This document shows, one piece after another, positions 48,861 through 61,709 of a stretch of 64,000 bases of DNA. The stretch comes from Tetrastigma voinierianum (lineage: Eukaryota > Streptophyta > Magnoliopsida > Vitales > Vitaceae): contig JAEQBH010004679.1 of the NCBI GenBank assembly GCA_016808115.1, positions 100,303 to 164,302 on the forward strand, read 5' to 3'. The number at the start of each line of letters is the position of its first letter. Position 1 is the stretch's first letter. Both the position numbers and the translations under genes were made by a program. The notes beneath the pieces are model-generated. The model had not been told where the DNA came from, ran no database searches, and saw nothing but the letters and a program-made list of their open reading frames with translations.

Positions 48861-49170
48861 TTTGATTCTAGTGTTTCGCATTCATTCATTGTTGCATCAG
48901 TTGTGATAGAGTTGGGCTTAGAGGCTGAGGCCTTAGAGGAGCCTCAGGCGTGAGTCTCCTCCCTAGGGGTTGGGGTGTGGCGAGAATGGGGGATGATATG
49001 TCGGGTCAAGGAAGTTAGAGATCTCGGGACTCTACCACGCTGGACTCGAGGATCATGGACATGTCGAGTTCGACGCCATCTCGGGATGGATCACGGCCAA
49101 CCATGTGAGTCGCATCGGACAGGAGCGTAGGAGGGTTACTCACCTACACAATGTGATTCGCACTCAGGTT
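48845..49170 (+). pseudogene. Element B protease
   Basis: VLFDSSVSHSFIVASVVIELGLEAEALEEPQA is encoded in one frame at 48850-48950 (the text is quoted as blocks: VLFDSSVSHSF, then VASVVIELGLEAE). The catalytic D-S/T-G-A reads D-S-S-V. After a stop, EFDAI-/DHGQPC-like words (a VILGMDWL equivalent) follow near 49060-49110. Confidence 0.65.
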
Positions 49171-49588
49171 GTGGCTTCCTCGTGGGGACAAGCATGACAT
49201 TTCGCCCCTGCATGCTGCACGAGTCCAGTGTCGGGCTGACAACATGGGTTGGCTAGCAAGCCTTACCCCGGGAGGACGAGGTGAGACTCGAACTTCTAGA
49301 TCTACCTTGAATAGTTTACAGTATGAGGATGTTTTTTCGTATGAGCTACCGGGATTGCTTCCGCAGAGGGTTGTAGACTTCGGTATTGAGTTACACCCTG
49401 GTTCTTCGCCCATCTCTATTACTCCGCATAGAATGACACTAGTTGAGTTGCAGGAACTCAGAGTCCAACTACAGGAGTTATTGGACAAGGGGTTCATTAG
49501 ACCGAGCACTTCACCATGGGGCGCTTCCTTTGCTATATTTGGCGAAGAAAAGGACAAGACCTCTTCGACCGTATCGACTACGATATTG
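49170..49588 (+). pseudogene. Element B reverse transcriptase, N-terminal part
   Basis: Open for about 140 codons from 49169: SLQYEDVFSYELPGLLPQRV, DFGIELHPGSSPISITPHRM, LVELQELRVQLQELLDKGFI and RPSTSPWGA, all standard for the Ty3 reverse transcriptase start. The frame shifts near 49530 (the KKxD block) and the sequence is cut at 49588 by the TGTAAGACC start of the nested LTR, just before the first catalytic motif. It resumes at 57247. Confidence 0.85.
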
Positions 49589-51448
49589 TGTAAGACCCGA
49601 GAAAATTCCAATTTCTGGAAAAAATGGGCAAAATCGTAATTTCGTCAAAATCTGAAAATTTTCTAGATCTTGATGATCTAAACGGATTTCACCGTTGGAA
49701 TCAATTTCATGAAATGTAGCCAACACGACCCCTTGCCGAATTTTGAGATATCAATTGACATGTTTTTCGAGACATCGAGTATCAGGTGCCGTAAAACGAC
49801 ATGTGATGTGATGAAAGTCACATATAACATGTACTCATGTGACACATATTGCATGAGTAGAGAAATGATGGAAATGGACGGCCTAGATAGTGCCAAGTGG
49901 CAAAAATCTAGCGGAAGGGACATAGATGACATTATAGAATTTGTTTTAAATGATAATATGACGAAATAGAGAATAGTGTTGTCTCCTACCTTAAGAGCCA
50001 AAAGAAAACGTGAAAAGGAAAAGATACGTGCTTGGATTTTTAGTTGGGCTTTAGTAAGAGAGAGAGAGACTTATCTCTTAGATTTACTTCGGCGATCCGA
50101 CCACGAAAGTCTTCTGAGCAAGGAAGGAAAAGTTTATTCACGACGAGGCCTATGCGTGCCCGGGTTTTGAGGAGTTTTGACAAACTCTTGTGAGGTAGGG
50201 GTTTCCATCCTACTAAGTTACACTTTGTGTTTCGTTGGTTTGAGGCCTTCAACGATCGCTTTGATCGGCTTCCAAATTGAATCAAGGTGGAAAATTTGAA
50301 ACTCCATCGACAGCCCGGTGATCGCCCACGGACTGTTTGGGCATGTTGAGTGATGATTTATTCAATAAATTCATGATTTGGTGTGTATGAGGCCGGAAAT
50401 GGCCATGGATTTCGGGTTCACCAAGTGGAACCGATGTTGGATGTTGGCTATGAATAGTAACCCGAGGGTTTCACTGTTCATGTGAATAGTATTCACGAAT
50501 TAATTTTATGAGAAATTGTGTATGGTTGAGTAATTCAAATTAGTTTCCTTGTTTGTTAAATTAGCCCATGAGCTAATTTTTGTGTGTGGTTGATGGTGAT
50601 CGTGCATAAATATGTTTTATGTGCTTTAATTATGTTGAATATATATACATGTTTTTATATACTAGCATGTGTTGTATAAATTTGTGTTGAAATGGCATAC
50701 CGTGATTTCATATGCACCGGGGTAACCTAGAAGTTAGGTGTGTGTGCATGACATGAAAAATTGAAAGAAAAACGAAAAACGCTTTTTGGAGTTGAATTTC
50801 ACAGATGAATTTCCTGAGAATGGGTCGGGAGACTACCCAACGCATCATTTCCTGGGATGAGGACCACGATCAAGTTACTTCGAAAGTTCTCCAACACATT
50901 TGCCTCGGAGGGTAGTCCCATATTTTTATCGACACTTCAGTATTATATTTTCGAAAACAATATGTTTTGTTTTGAAAATGATTATTTTTCTCATACATGG
51001 CTTAGGCAAGTGTGAGGGAGCTCTGAGGACGAGACAATGGGTTGGAGTCATGCAGTATTATCCAAGTAGGATCACGCATTTACTTGAACGCAGAGCTTTC
51101 ATCGAGCATTGCATATGCACTTAGATGGAGAGTAACCCATTTAGGGTGATTCCACTACTGGGCATTAGCTCACCCCCAGCCGTGAATTTATTATTTCGTG
51201 CAATAGGAGTACGCGGGGAGACGCCATCATAGAGGTCATTTAAGAAAGCCGTGTCGGGCTTTGGTTTTATGATGTACTACATGTATTAGAATTTTAGATT
51301 TTAATATATGTTGTATAAGAGTAAAATTTTAACTCTTGTAACTATGGTATATAGTTGGTATGGTGATGAGTATTGTTTTATGGGCCCAAGTTGCCCTTTT
51401 TACTCATATATATATCTTCTGATGTTGATGATTGGGACAAGTGGTTCT
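49589..51448 (+). repeat. Nested B-family solo LTR, left part
   Basis: It starts TGTAAGACCCGAGAAAATT at 49589, within the reverse transcriptase of element B. It parallels 59917-61560 throughout, but with more differences than the outer LTR pair. It is interrupted at 51448 by element E and resumes at 57129. No gag-pol belongs to it, hence a solo LTR. Flanking pentamers TATTG and AGTCG do not match well; the protein pattern across the junction (IDYR ... LN-R ... KNR) shows that it is an insertion. Confidence 0.78.
51444..51448. repeat. Target-site duplication of element E, left copy (GTTCT)
   Basis: GTTCT precedes TGATTAGTG; CTTCT follows the other end at 57124-57128 (four of five identical). 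Confidence 0.6.
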
Positions 51449-52748
51449 TGATTAGTGCCCAAAAAGTGCTATTTTGAACCCTATTTATTATAGGTTTTGA
51501 GTGCTTTTTGTGTGCTAATCATTCTAATTAACCCGATTTGCACATCAAGGTCCCTATTATTCTATTGATCGCATTTTGTGGTAAATTTTGCAGTTTTTGC
51601 GAGCTAATTATGCCAAAATTGTTGAGTCGATCCAAGCACGAAGAATTCAAATCAAACTCGCAAGATTGCGCATCAAAGATCGAGGAAAGAATAGCGTAAA
51701 AACAGAAGAAATTGGAGCATTACAGAACGTTTTTCCCGCGAGCACCGGTAAAATCCCGCGAGCACCGTCTTACAAATTAAGCCTCGCATTTCATCACTTA
51801 TCGTTTGTTTTTAAGCAATTTTTGGTTTCTTCCGATTTTAACCCTTGTAATAGCTTTAGTTTTAGTTTTTTTTTTTGTAATTTCATATACATTGAGCACC
51901 TATATAAGCCTCAGTCTGTACAAACTCAAATCAACTCAACTTCACTTCACGTCGGCAAAAGAGAGCGGCACACCACAGCCTTCCTTTCTCCATTTTCTTC
52001 ATTTTCTTTCCTTTCTGGCCAAGCAAACACTCCTCCGAGGATGACAACTCGTAGGATGCTTGGCTAGGACCTCTTCCTCCTTAAAGAGGAGGGCCAGCCG
52101 CTAGATTTGAGGTAACCACTGTCCCATTTTAACGCACGCATTTATGAGTATTTGTGTTCCATTTCTCACCTTAGGTTAAAATCTCCTAGTACACCCTCAC
52201 TAACGGTAATAGTAAGACATTTTGCCATAGTGATGCTTATCACTAGATCCCCTGATATCCAGTTAGTTGTTTCCTATTAGTTACTGCAGGGTAGGTTTTT
52301 GAGATATGATGTCACTGTCAGGAACATTTATACCATCGCTACAGGTTTCAAAAGGGAAAATCATGTGGTTTAGTTTTTAAAGAAATTGAAGATCCCGATT
52401 CGTGGAAATGACTATATGTCATCCTCCCCAATGCGAGAAAAAGACTGAGACAGTTACTGCCTTAAAACCTAAACTAGTGACCTAAACTTCAAGGTCTATT
52501 TTATGATTTTTTTAATTTTATTTTCATGTAAAATTGTGAACAACCAATCCTCGTTTTGCTCCAAACCTTAAAATCCAAATCAAATTCACTCATTTTTAAC
52601 CTCACTGTAATCATTTGTTCAAAGAAAACCCATCCCCGTGTTTGACCCTAGAATCGCTTATAATCGCAAGAGCTTGACTACTATGTAGGAGGAAATTAGG
52701 CTTTATGTAACATGTTGATTCCGACACCTATCGGTAAGTACCTAATCA
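51449..52748 (+). repeat. Element E 5' LTR
   Basis: 1300 bp, collinear with 55817-57123 (AAGTGCTATTTTGAACCC, CAATAGGATGCTTGGC-like and CTCTTCCTCCTT words, and the end GTTGATTCCGACACCTA). A 159-codon open frame inside (51588-52067) is not kept in the 3' LTR and is not called as a gene. Confidence 0.85.
51901..51908 (+). promoter_or_regulatory. TATA box of element E 5' LTR
   Basis: TATATAAG in GAGCACCTATATAAGCC; the same motif is conserved in the 3' LTR at 56264-56271. Confidence 0.65.
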
Positions 52749-54158
52749 AATGGGCGCGTGTCTGGGATGGTGCCTAAGCACATTTGATGAGGCCGAACAC
52801 TTGATCTCATCACAAGTATTGGTGAATTTCTTTATATTATGCTGCTTTTATTTATTTATTTCATTTCCACCGTAAAAGAAAAGAAAAGAAAAAAATTTCA
52901 CAGACTAGTTTTGCGTTGTTCATACGCCTGCTTTTGCTACAGTGGAATCCATGTTCCAGCTGGTTTGAATTTGGTGGAGCAAATGGAACCCCCACATGAA
53001 GAGCAATAATAATCAGAGAGAAACCCTAGGGGGGCATGACATGTCATGAGATTATAGAACCCTTCCATGGGCAACTCAGGAGAGAATCCAAACCACAGTC
53101 CAGAGCTGAGGATCGAGGAGACTAAATAATGAAAAATTCGCCTATAGTTTTTCCTCAACTATGGTATCTCCCGCTTTCATTTTACCTAACTCTCAAACAA
53201 TACGCTAATTTTCCCAATATATACAACATCAATCTTTGGTTAAACTGAAGATAATAAAGACATGAGCGAGGCAAAGGAGGTGTCCAAAAATACCTGCAAT
53301 TAATATGGAGTATTTCAACAAGAACGCTGATTGAGTCTTCAGAGCAAATGGATGAAAATTTTAACATCCGCAAAGAACGAAGAGAATTAACAAAGAACTG
53401 AAGAGAAGCTCCTTGGTGAACCGCCGCAAGAGAAAGTGTGGAGTAGAAAGAATACAGAGTCCCGCGTTGATCTCAACCATCCTGATGAGATTGGATCCTG
53501 ATCGTCACCGTTTCGATCAAAAGTAACTCACCGCGGCGTCTTCTGATCCGCAACTACAGAGATTCTACATTGAACATAACTACGTTAATAATCTGAACGA
53601 TCTCAAAGGTCATCCATTGATAATCGGTCATTCTACAACTTTGAATATACACAATCGGGCTTCTTTGGTCACCAAGATCAAAACAACGGAAAATTACCAC
53701 ATCCGATAATATGGATTATTCAAAAGTGGTTCGATTAATATTAACCTTAAACCTCTAAGATTATTAAGTCCATCATCAGCGGTCTCCAGGCTCTGGAGGA
53801 ACGTGTTCGGGGAGCGTCCGTTTCTTATTTTTCGATCAGTTTTAACTATTCGGATTATTCGCTTAGCGTTGATTTCCAATTTTCTTCTGATTTCGGTAAT
53901 TTTTGTAGTTAATTTGTTTTACATTGAATTTCATTTTTCGCAATTTTCTAATTTTTATAGTTGACTGCAAGGTTTACTGAATTTTGAGTTGTTATAAAAT
54001 ATTATAAATTTAGACCCCATAAATTCGTAACTCATAATCTTTCGCAAAAATCGTCTCTACATCGTTCTGCCTTTAACCGTGGTTTTATTTCATCTTTTTT
54101 TAGTGATATATATATTATTATTATAAAAATTGAAATTTGTCTTCTCTCTCTCCCACTA

Positions 54159-54275
<117 letters not shown>

Positions 54276-55097
54276 CTTCAAAATATTTTATTTATTTTTC
54301 AAAAAATCGCATGTTTGCGAATTTTCGCATTACTGCTGCATCCCAATTTTGTTTCCCTTATAATTTTTTCATCCGAACTGCTTGTGTGTTTTGCAACGCG
54401 GAAAGCTTAGAGAGTTTAGAATCCAAATATGGCCAGAAAGAACACTTTTGAAATTATTTTGAAGGTGTAATTTTCAAAAGGCTCCAACTGGTCACTTTTT
54501 TCCTCTCTTTTCTTCTCCTAACTTGTTTATATGAAGCCCAAACGGAGTGAATAAGGTGTCGATGGAAAGCTTATGAAGTCTCCTATCCAAAAATGAGCAC
54601 ATATCATCAAGGAGGTAACACTTCCTTCTCTAACTTTCCAATCCAAGACCCATTATGGATTATGTGACATTTGGTTGGGGGGGAAAGTTAGCGAAGAAAG
54701 TGGCATTTATTTTTGTTTTTATATTGAGCAAGCCCATTTGCGGATGTTCAAAGGCTTGTCGTTGTTCTTTTGTGAAGTCAAGAGTACTATACAACTTAAT
54801 TTTTCAAAATTGCACACACTTTTATGGTTTTGCCTACGTGAAGTTGGAAAATTGAAACTTTGTCTAATCCTATTGATGCTAGAAAGTGATGCCATGCCTA
54901 GTCAGAGCGGATGATTAGTTGAATTCTGTTGTATTTTAACCTTTTCTTCCACCTTTAGCTAACCACACACAGTGCACATCAATTTTCAACAAAAGGCTGA
55001 AAAACTGCCTACCTCCTAAACATTGTAAAACCTACCCTAGTTTCATTGACCAACTGTAGACAGGTTGTTGACCCCCATGAATAAGGCCAATGTGTCT

Positions 55098-55147
55098 TCC
55101 AAAAGAAAAGAAAAGAAAAAGAAAGGAAAAAGAAAAGAAAAGAAAAA
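55098..55147. repeat. AAAAG-rich purine tract
   Basis: Irregular repeats of AAAAG/AAAGG over about 50 bp. Confidence 0.85.
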
Positions 55148-55816
55148 TAACGCAGCTTGCCTTGAAACCCGAGCACCCGGCCCGAGGGGTTTATATAAAG
55201 CCTTTACAAACAAGTCTAAGCCAATCGGGTCGGGAGCCACCGACTTGCTCGCTACACGTGGATGGGTGGAGTTTAGTGTTAGAAAGCAGGAGTTTTGAAT
55301 CTATCTGAGTCCGGTGAAACCCGAAGAGTTAGTGGTCGAAAGACCCCTATGACTTACGCCTAAGCCCGAATCGGGTTGGGAGTCATCGATGGATCCTGCT
55401 ATGGACTTCAGAGGTTGATTCTCGTGATTGCACTCTACAACACAAAAAAGAATCATGGAACAAGAGAAGTGGTCCCGATCTATTTAAGTTGGTTAGCATG
55501 CTAGGTCAGGGCAATAGCTTGGCTGGGGAGAGGATTGTAGTTTATTGTTGAGAACTCGATCAAACAAACACTTTGATTTCCGTGGAAGTTCCCGTTGAGT
55601 CATCGAAGGAAGCTCTTTTGATACCCATTTTGTATGGCATCACTCTCTCAAGTTAGTTATTAGGCGGTTTCGTAATTTCATCGAGGGTTAGGGCATTACT
55701 TCTTCACAACCTTTTGAACTCGCAACCTTTTGTAACATAATTTTATCGCTTGTATGCTCTCTCTTTCTTTCTTTCTTTCATTGCTAAGGGACTAGCAATG
55801 TGTAGGTTGGGGGGTG

Positions 55817-57123
55817 TGATTAGCGCCCAAAAAGTGCTATTTTGAACCCTATTTATTATAGGTTTTGAGTGCTTTTTGTGTACTAATCATTCTAATTAAC
55901 CCGATTTGCACATCAAGGTCCCTACTATTCTAATGATCGCATTTTGTGGTAAATTTTGCAGTTTTTGCGAGCTAATTATGCCAAAATTGTTGAGTCGATC
56001 CAAGCACAAAGAATTCAAGTCAAACTTAGCATTGCAGATCAAAGATTAGAGGAAAGAATAAAGTAAAAACAAGAAATCGGAGTGACATAGAATGCTTTTC
56101 TCTCATGAAAGCATCAGGCATCCTCGCGAGCACTGCCTCGCAAATTCGTTCTCCCTGCAGATTTCACGCATTGTTGTTTTTGCTACACTTTTGGTTTCTT
56201 CCGATTTAACCCTTGTAATAGCTTTAGTTTTAGTTTTTTTGTAATTCACATACACCGAGCACCTATATAAGCCTCATACCAGAAACTCAAATCAACCCCA
56301 ACTTCACTTCACGTCAATGTGAGAGCCATAGCTTCCCAGCTTTCCTTTCTCCATTTTCTTTCATTTTCTTTCCCCTTTCTCGGCTACCAAACACTCCTCT
56401 GAGGATGACAACTCAGAGGATGCTTGGCTAGACCTCTTCCTCCTTGAAGAGGAGGGTTGCTGGTTAGGATTTGAGGTAAACTGACGGTCCTCTATTTTTA
56501 ACTCACGCATTTATGAGTATTTGTGTTCCATTTCTCACCTTAGGTTAAAATCTCCTAGGCACACCCTCACTAACATGTATTTAGCTAGATTTTTGGTTAC
56601 ACGGATGCTTATCACTAGATCCCCGTTATCCAGCTTAGTTGTTTTGGCTAGTTACTATAGGTAGGTTCGAGATATGATATCACTGTTAGTACATTTATAC
56701 CCTGCTAAATGTTGGTGTTTCAAAGGGAAAATCATAGGGTTTAGCTTTTAAAGCTAAATGAAGATCCGATTCGGAAATGACTATTATATGTCATCCTCCC
56801 CAATGCGAGGAAAAAGACCCGAGGACATGTTGGTTGCCTTAAAACCCTAAACTAGTGACCTGAAACTTCAAGGGGTTCTATTTTACATTTTTTTTAATTT
56901 TATTTTTAGCCTATGAACAACCAATCCCCTGTTTTTACCCAAAACTTAAAATCCAAATTGAAATTCACCATTTTTGAACCTCACTGTAAATCATTTGTAC
57001 GAAGAAAACCCATCCCTGTGTTCGACCTAGAATCAAGCATATACCCAAGAGCTCGACTACTACAAAGAGGAGAAAATCGTTTATAAATATTGTTGATTCC
57101 GACACCTACCGTGGCAAGAATCG
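55817..57123 (+). repeat. Element E 3' LTR
   Basis: It starts TGATTAGCGCCC directly after the PPT-like GGTTGGGGGGTG and ends near CAAGAATCG. The closing motif TTGATTCCGACACCTA is shared with the 5' LTR. CTTCT follows, then the outer LTR resumes. Confidence 0.82.
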
Positions 57124-57128
57124 CTTCT

Positions 57129-57246
57129 CGGGTAGAGCTCCCGCATAAGGAGATCACGCATTTTCGTGAGTTTGTGGCTCTGCCACCCGACATTCACGAG
57201 TATTCCGCTGTCGACGGCATCAACCCGACACCCCTATTGGGCTACA
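57129..57246 (+). repeat. Nested B-family solo LTR, right end
   Basis: CGGGTAGAGCTCCCG, CACCCGACATTCACGAGTATTCC, ATCAACCCGACACC and the terminus GGGCTACA are the tail of the B LTR, continuing 49589-51448. Confidence 0.8.
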
Positions 57247-57690
57247 AGTCGAACAGGTTACTGGCCAAGAATCGTACCTACTGTCGAGGATTGACGATTT
57301 GTTTGATCAGTTGAGAAGAGCGAGTCTACTCCAAGATAGACCTTCGCACTGGTTACCATCAACCGAGGGCTGGTGGAGACGATATCCTAAGACGATTAGG
57401 ACGCTATGCATGGGCACTCGAGTTTACGGTGATGCCCTTTCGATCGGGACGAATGTGCCACTGAAGATTCATGGATCTCATGGCCAGGGTATTCCAACCT
57501 CTATCTAGATCGGCTTATCAGCTCCCGTGGATGACATTGATCTACTCCCAACAGAGCGGGAGCGATGAGTATCACTTGAGGATCGCTTTACGCTTGCCGA
57601 GATCATTAACTTATATCGCCAAGTTCGAGAAGTGCGAAGTTTCGCACGAGGTGAGATTTGGGACACGTGGTGTAAGCATCAGGCGTGCCG
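57247..57690 (+). pseudogene. Element B reverse transcriptase, C-terminal part
   Basis: It continues the domain cut at 49588: a KNR-x-Y stretch near 57265-57285, then IDDLFDQL-like and LRRAS words, a YHQL-like block near 57350, VMPF near 57435, FMDLMARVF near 57470-57495, and a VDDI / LIYS catalytic region near 57527-57545 that needs a one-base shift. An AKFEKCEV block follows near 57615. At least four frame changes. Confidence 0.8.
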
Positions 57691-58270
57691 TGACCCGCAG
57701 AAGGTCGAGGCCGTGATGAGTCAGGGGAGAGGTCAAGTCGGCCGAGATACGTAGTTTCGGGATCACCGGGTACTACTGTGAGAGATTCATCGAGGATTTC
57801 TTCGATTGGCAAAGACGCATGCATTTGTATCAATCTTAAGGAGGCCGTTGATTGGGATGACCAATGCGAGAGGCATTCCAGAGTTTGAAGAGGAGGCTAC
57901 TACGCCTTATCTTTGATAGTCCCGATAAGGGATGTGGGTACACAAGTAATGTGATGCCTCGAGGGTCGGATCGCATGTGCTTTACGTACTGGGAGGGTAG
58001 TAGCTTATGGTTTCGCGCTAAAGAATCATAAGGCACTACTCCCACACACAACACTGAGGTCACGGCCGTAGTCTTCGCCTCAAGATTCGGGCGCCACTAC
58101 TTATATGGAGGAGTTAGAGGTGTACTGCACCGCTGTGTCCTAAGTATATTTTTACGCAGCCGACCTCACATGAGGCAACGCAGATGGATGGAGTTCCTAG
58201 AGGATTATGACTTCACTTTTCATTACCATCCCGTAAGGCAAATGTGTGGTCGATGACTCGCCTAAGTCAC
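57690..58270 (+). pseudogene. Element B RNase H (broken)
   Basis: QKVEAVMS near 57700, a FIEDF-like word near 57785, ERHSRV / EEAFQSL-like words near 57865-57890, GRVVAYGF near 57985-58015, the HYLYG-like word near 58090, and WMEFLEDYDFTFHYHP near 58185-58230 mark the domain in order. Confidence 0.7.
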
Positions 58271-58539
58271 GAGAGCATTGGCTAGTATAGCTTCCTGAGT
58301 ATGGATGACCAATTACTGACACTACATGCGACCGCGAGCGCACTGGGTGGTACGCTGGGAAGTTTAGTGGCTACACCGCCTCTCGCTGAGTAGAGCGACG
58401 AGTCCTAGGGGCAGGACGCGAGATAGTACGTCCATCAGTGGACCGTATAGTTAGTACAAAGCCGAGGGATGGACCGCTCCACGCGTATGGTACTTTCAAG
58501 ATAGAGACTCGCAAGGGTTCCCGCAAATAATCGACAGAG

Positions 58540-59560
58540 AGAGGTGAGGATTCGTGAGCCATCGCTTCCTCAATTTGCCGCAGAATCCGTGCGGCACGGC
58601 GATGTACCTGCATCTTCGCCGCCGCGACGCCACCGAGCGGGTCAAGAGACATCGTGGGACTTTTGTTCACGCATGTCTCACATGTCGCCAGTTAATTACA
58701 CCGTGGCTGGCCAGGCTACTTCGCGCACCCATCGGAGGTAATGAGCCGAAGGAGCACGCCACGATGGATTTTAGACCCACTTGCCACTTTAATAATAGGA
58801 CATGATGTATATGGTGATAGTGGATCGCTCAATGGCCTGGGCAGACATTTTCCGTCGTATGGACGACCTTCATCGAGAGAGATTCCGCCACAGATATTCG
58901 AGAGGCGATCTCGGCTACATGGAGTACCTAGATCCATAGTGTCTGAGGACCCGAGGTTTATTTACAGACTTTTTTAAAGAGTTTCCAAAAGGCTATGGGT
59001 ACACGATTGACCATGAGTACAAATTTTCCAATCTACGTACATGGTCACCGTGAGAGGACTATACTGTGTGAGCCAGAGGACATGTCAGGAGCATGCGCAC
59101 TGGATCATAAGGGTAGCTGGGAAGAGCACTTGCCCTTAGTGGAATTCACCTACAACAACAGTTATCAGGCGAGTATAAAGATGGCGCCATATGAGGCATT
59201 GTATGGGAGGCCATGTAGATCACTATATGTTGGACCGAGGTAGGAGAGAGCTCCATCAACGGGTCCCCGATTTGATTAGAGACACCCGGTAGCGAGCTGA
59301 TAAGACAACGCCTTCCTCACCTAGCCGTGCAGCCAGAGAAGAGTTAGCGCTAATGTGCGACGCCGACCCTTAGGAAACCAGGCTGCCGATCACGCCTTCT
59401 AAGGTGATGCTTAAGAGAGGGAGCGGCCGACTACGCGCGGAAGCTATCACGAGGTTCATCGGGCCCTTCGAGATACTGAGGCAGCACTCGGTAGCGCACG
59501 GCTAGTTTTACCGCCCCGAAGATGTCAAGTGTCCCCGAGGCATTTCACGCCTCCATGCTC
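58540..59560 (+). pseudogene. Element B integrase (broken)
   Basis: A zinc-domain end (HACLTCRQ near 58665-58695), TMDF near 58760, GVPRSIVSEDPRF-like core words near 58920-58960, MGTRLTMST at 58995, and the best-preserved stretch near 59095-59225: LDHKGSWEEHLPLVEFTYNN and MAPYEALYGRPCRS. The C-terminal part contains RFIGPFEIL near 59450-59480 and HASMLR-like words near 59545-59565. Confidence 0.8.
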
Positions 59561-59569
59561 CGAGGTACA

Positions 59570-59880
59570 CCTGCAAATCCACCTCATGTAGTGGATTGGG
59601 GAGAGATCGAGGCTGACACCTGACGACCTTCGAGAGGGACCTGCGGTGCACATGGATAGCCGGATCGTTCATGACGCAAGATCGTGAGTAGTTAAAGAGG
59701 GTGCTATGACAGCACCATGGAGTGGAGAGTCAACGTGGGAGCACGAGGACACGATGCCGGCCACCTATCCTTTCTTGTTTAGGGATGAAGGTACGTGGTT
59801 TAGTCGTTTAATACTTAAAGGACTAGTTTACATGTACTGGGAGTGTACGCTGTATATGCATGTGGTTTGTCAGATTGTCC
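59570..59880 (+). pseudogene. Element B chromodomain-like integrase tail
   Basis: HVVDWGEIEADT near 59585-59620, then ESTWEHEDTM and ATYPFLFRDEGTW in the open frame from 59706. The E-x-TWE-x-E-x-x-M pattern is the end of the chromodomain-like module in plant chromoviruses. It ends shortly before the PPT. Confidence 0.75.
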
Positions 59881-59903
59881 GCACTTCGGATCTAAATTCC
59901 TTT

Positions 59904-59916
59904 AAGGAGGGGAGAA
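59904..59916 (+). other. Element B polypurine tract
   Basis: AAGGAGGGGAGAA directly adjoins the TGTAAGACC start of the 3' LTR. Confidence 0.85.
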
Positions 59917-61709
59917 TGTAAGACCCGAGAAAATTCAAATTTTCTGAAAAATGGTAAAATCGTAATTTCGGTAAAAACCCAAAATTTTTATAGATCTCGG
60001 ATGACGAAACGGATTTCACCGTTGGAATAGTCTCGCAAAATCTAACTGCCACGCCGATTTCGCCACCCGAGACATCACGCGCCGAGGCACCGAGTGTCGG
60101 GTACTGTAAAACGGGTTTGAGAGACATGTGATGTGACAAAAGTCACCGACTATATGTACTCATATGACACATGTTGAATGACTAGAGAGATGATGGAAAT
60201 GAATGGGTCAGATCGTGCTGCGTCAAAAAAATCAAGAAGAGGGGACATAAGTGGAATTTATGGAAAGTTTAATGAGATAAGACAAAAGCCAAATAGTGTC
60301 ATCTTCTTCATTTTGGAGCAAAAATCTGAATGGGTTCTCGCTTTAGGTTTTTAGAGAGAAGGTGTGCCTTCTAGATTCGTCGCTCGACCGGGGCTTGGCT
60401 CGATGGAGCAAGAAGCAAGTCGCTCTATCGCGAGGGCTACGCGTGGGCATCGATTTGGTGGAGTTCCGATAACTCCAAGAGGTAGGGATCTTTTCCTACA
60501 TGGTTTATTCTTTGGCTAAGAGCCAAGTTTATGGTTGTGATATTCGAGGCTTGATTTAGCAAGAATTCGATCTCAAAACCTTGAACAGAGCGAGAAAACT
60601 TCAAATTGAGTGGCCGTGGAATGCCAAACGAGATTTCATTGTTCAATAAAGCAGTGGAATAGACGTGATTTTTGGTGTGATTTTTATGATGTTAAGTGAT
60701 TCAAATGAATTGCTTGTGTTTTTAATTAGCCCATGTGAGCTAATTTCGTGTTAATGATGGTGAATTTGCATAAACATGATTTATTTGATTTAATTATGTT
60801 AATATATCTACATGTTTTATATATTAGCATGACTATTTTGGAATTGACATAATGCATTCCATATGCATTGGGGCACCCTAGAATATTAGGAGTGAGTGCA
60901 TGACATGAAATTGAAAGAAAAACAAAAATGTTTGTGAAAGGAATTTCGATGGAAGATTTTCTGAAGAATTGCCTTGGAGAGTTGTCAAACAGTTCATCTC
61001 GGAGGCGAACCCATGACTGTTTCGGAGAAATATCCAGCAATTCGCCTCGGAGGATAGTCCAATGTATTTATCGAATTCTAAGAGGAGTTTTTCGGTGAAC
61101 AAAAAGGTTTTGTTTTGAAAAATCGGATATTTTACTCGCATTCGCTTTAGGCATGTGAGGGAGCTCTGCGAGACTGACACGGGATCGGGCCTATGTAGAC
61201 ATTCGAGTAAGTTCATGTAATTGCTTGAATATAATGTGATTGTTTGCCATGCATGTGCACTTAGGTGGGGAGTAACCCATGTAGGAAATTATCTCTACTA
61301 GGCTTTGCTCACCCTGTCGAGGGATCACCATTTCAGGTACAAGGAGCGATCGGGAAGGCGACACTCATTAGAGGCCGTTTGAGAAGAAAGCCGACTTGTG
61401 GCTTTGATGTTGTTGTATAAATATGTATTAACAAGCAATTTTAATATATGTTGAATTAAGAGTGATTTATTGAACTATGGTATATAGTTGGTGTATTTTT
61501 GATGAGTACTGATGTATGGGCCCAAGTGGCCGTTTTTATTCATGTACATGTCTCATGATATTGATGTTGGGACAAGTTGTATTTTGGGTAGAGCTCCCCG
61601 TATAAAGGAGACTTTGCCCCGATTTTCTCGAGAGTGGTGCTCGGTTACTAATATCCACGCTGTATTCCGCGGTCGACTGCCACAACCCGACACTCCGGCT
61701 GGGGCTACA
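59917..61709 (+). repeat. Element B 3' LTR
   Basis: 1793 bp, TGTAAGACC ... GGGGCTACA. It contains the uninterrupted reference for the site where elements A and E inserted (ACAAGTTGTATTTTGGG near 61572-61589) and short imperfect repeats at 60950-61060 (TTCGGAGAA, CCTCGGAGG words). Confidence 0.85.

Noticed and set aside
49144..49611. 155-codon open frame on minus
   Set aside because: Exact shadow of the plus-strand reverse transcriptase start of element B.
51588..52067. 159-codon open frame on plus
   Set aside because: It is inside the element E 5' LTR and not kept open in the 3' LTR (55817-57123); LTR sequence, not a gene.
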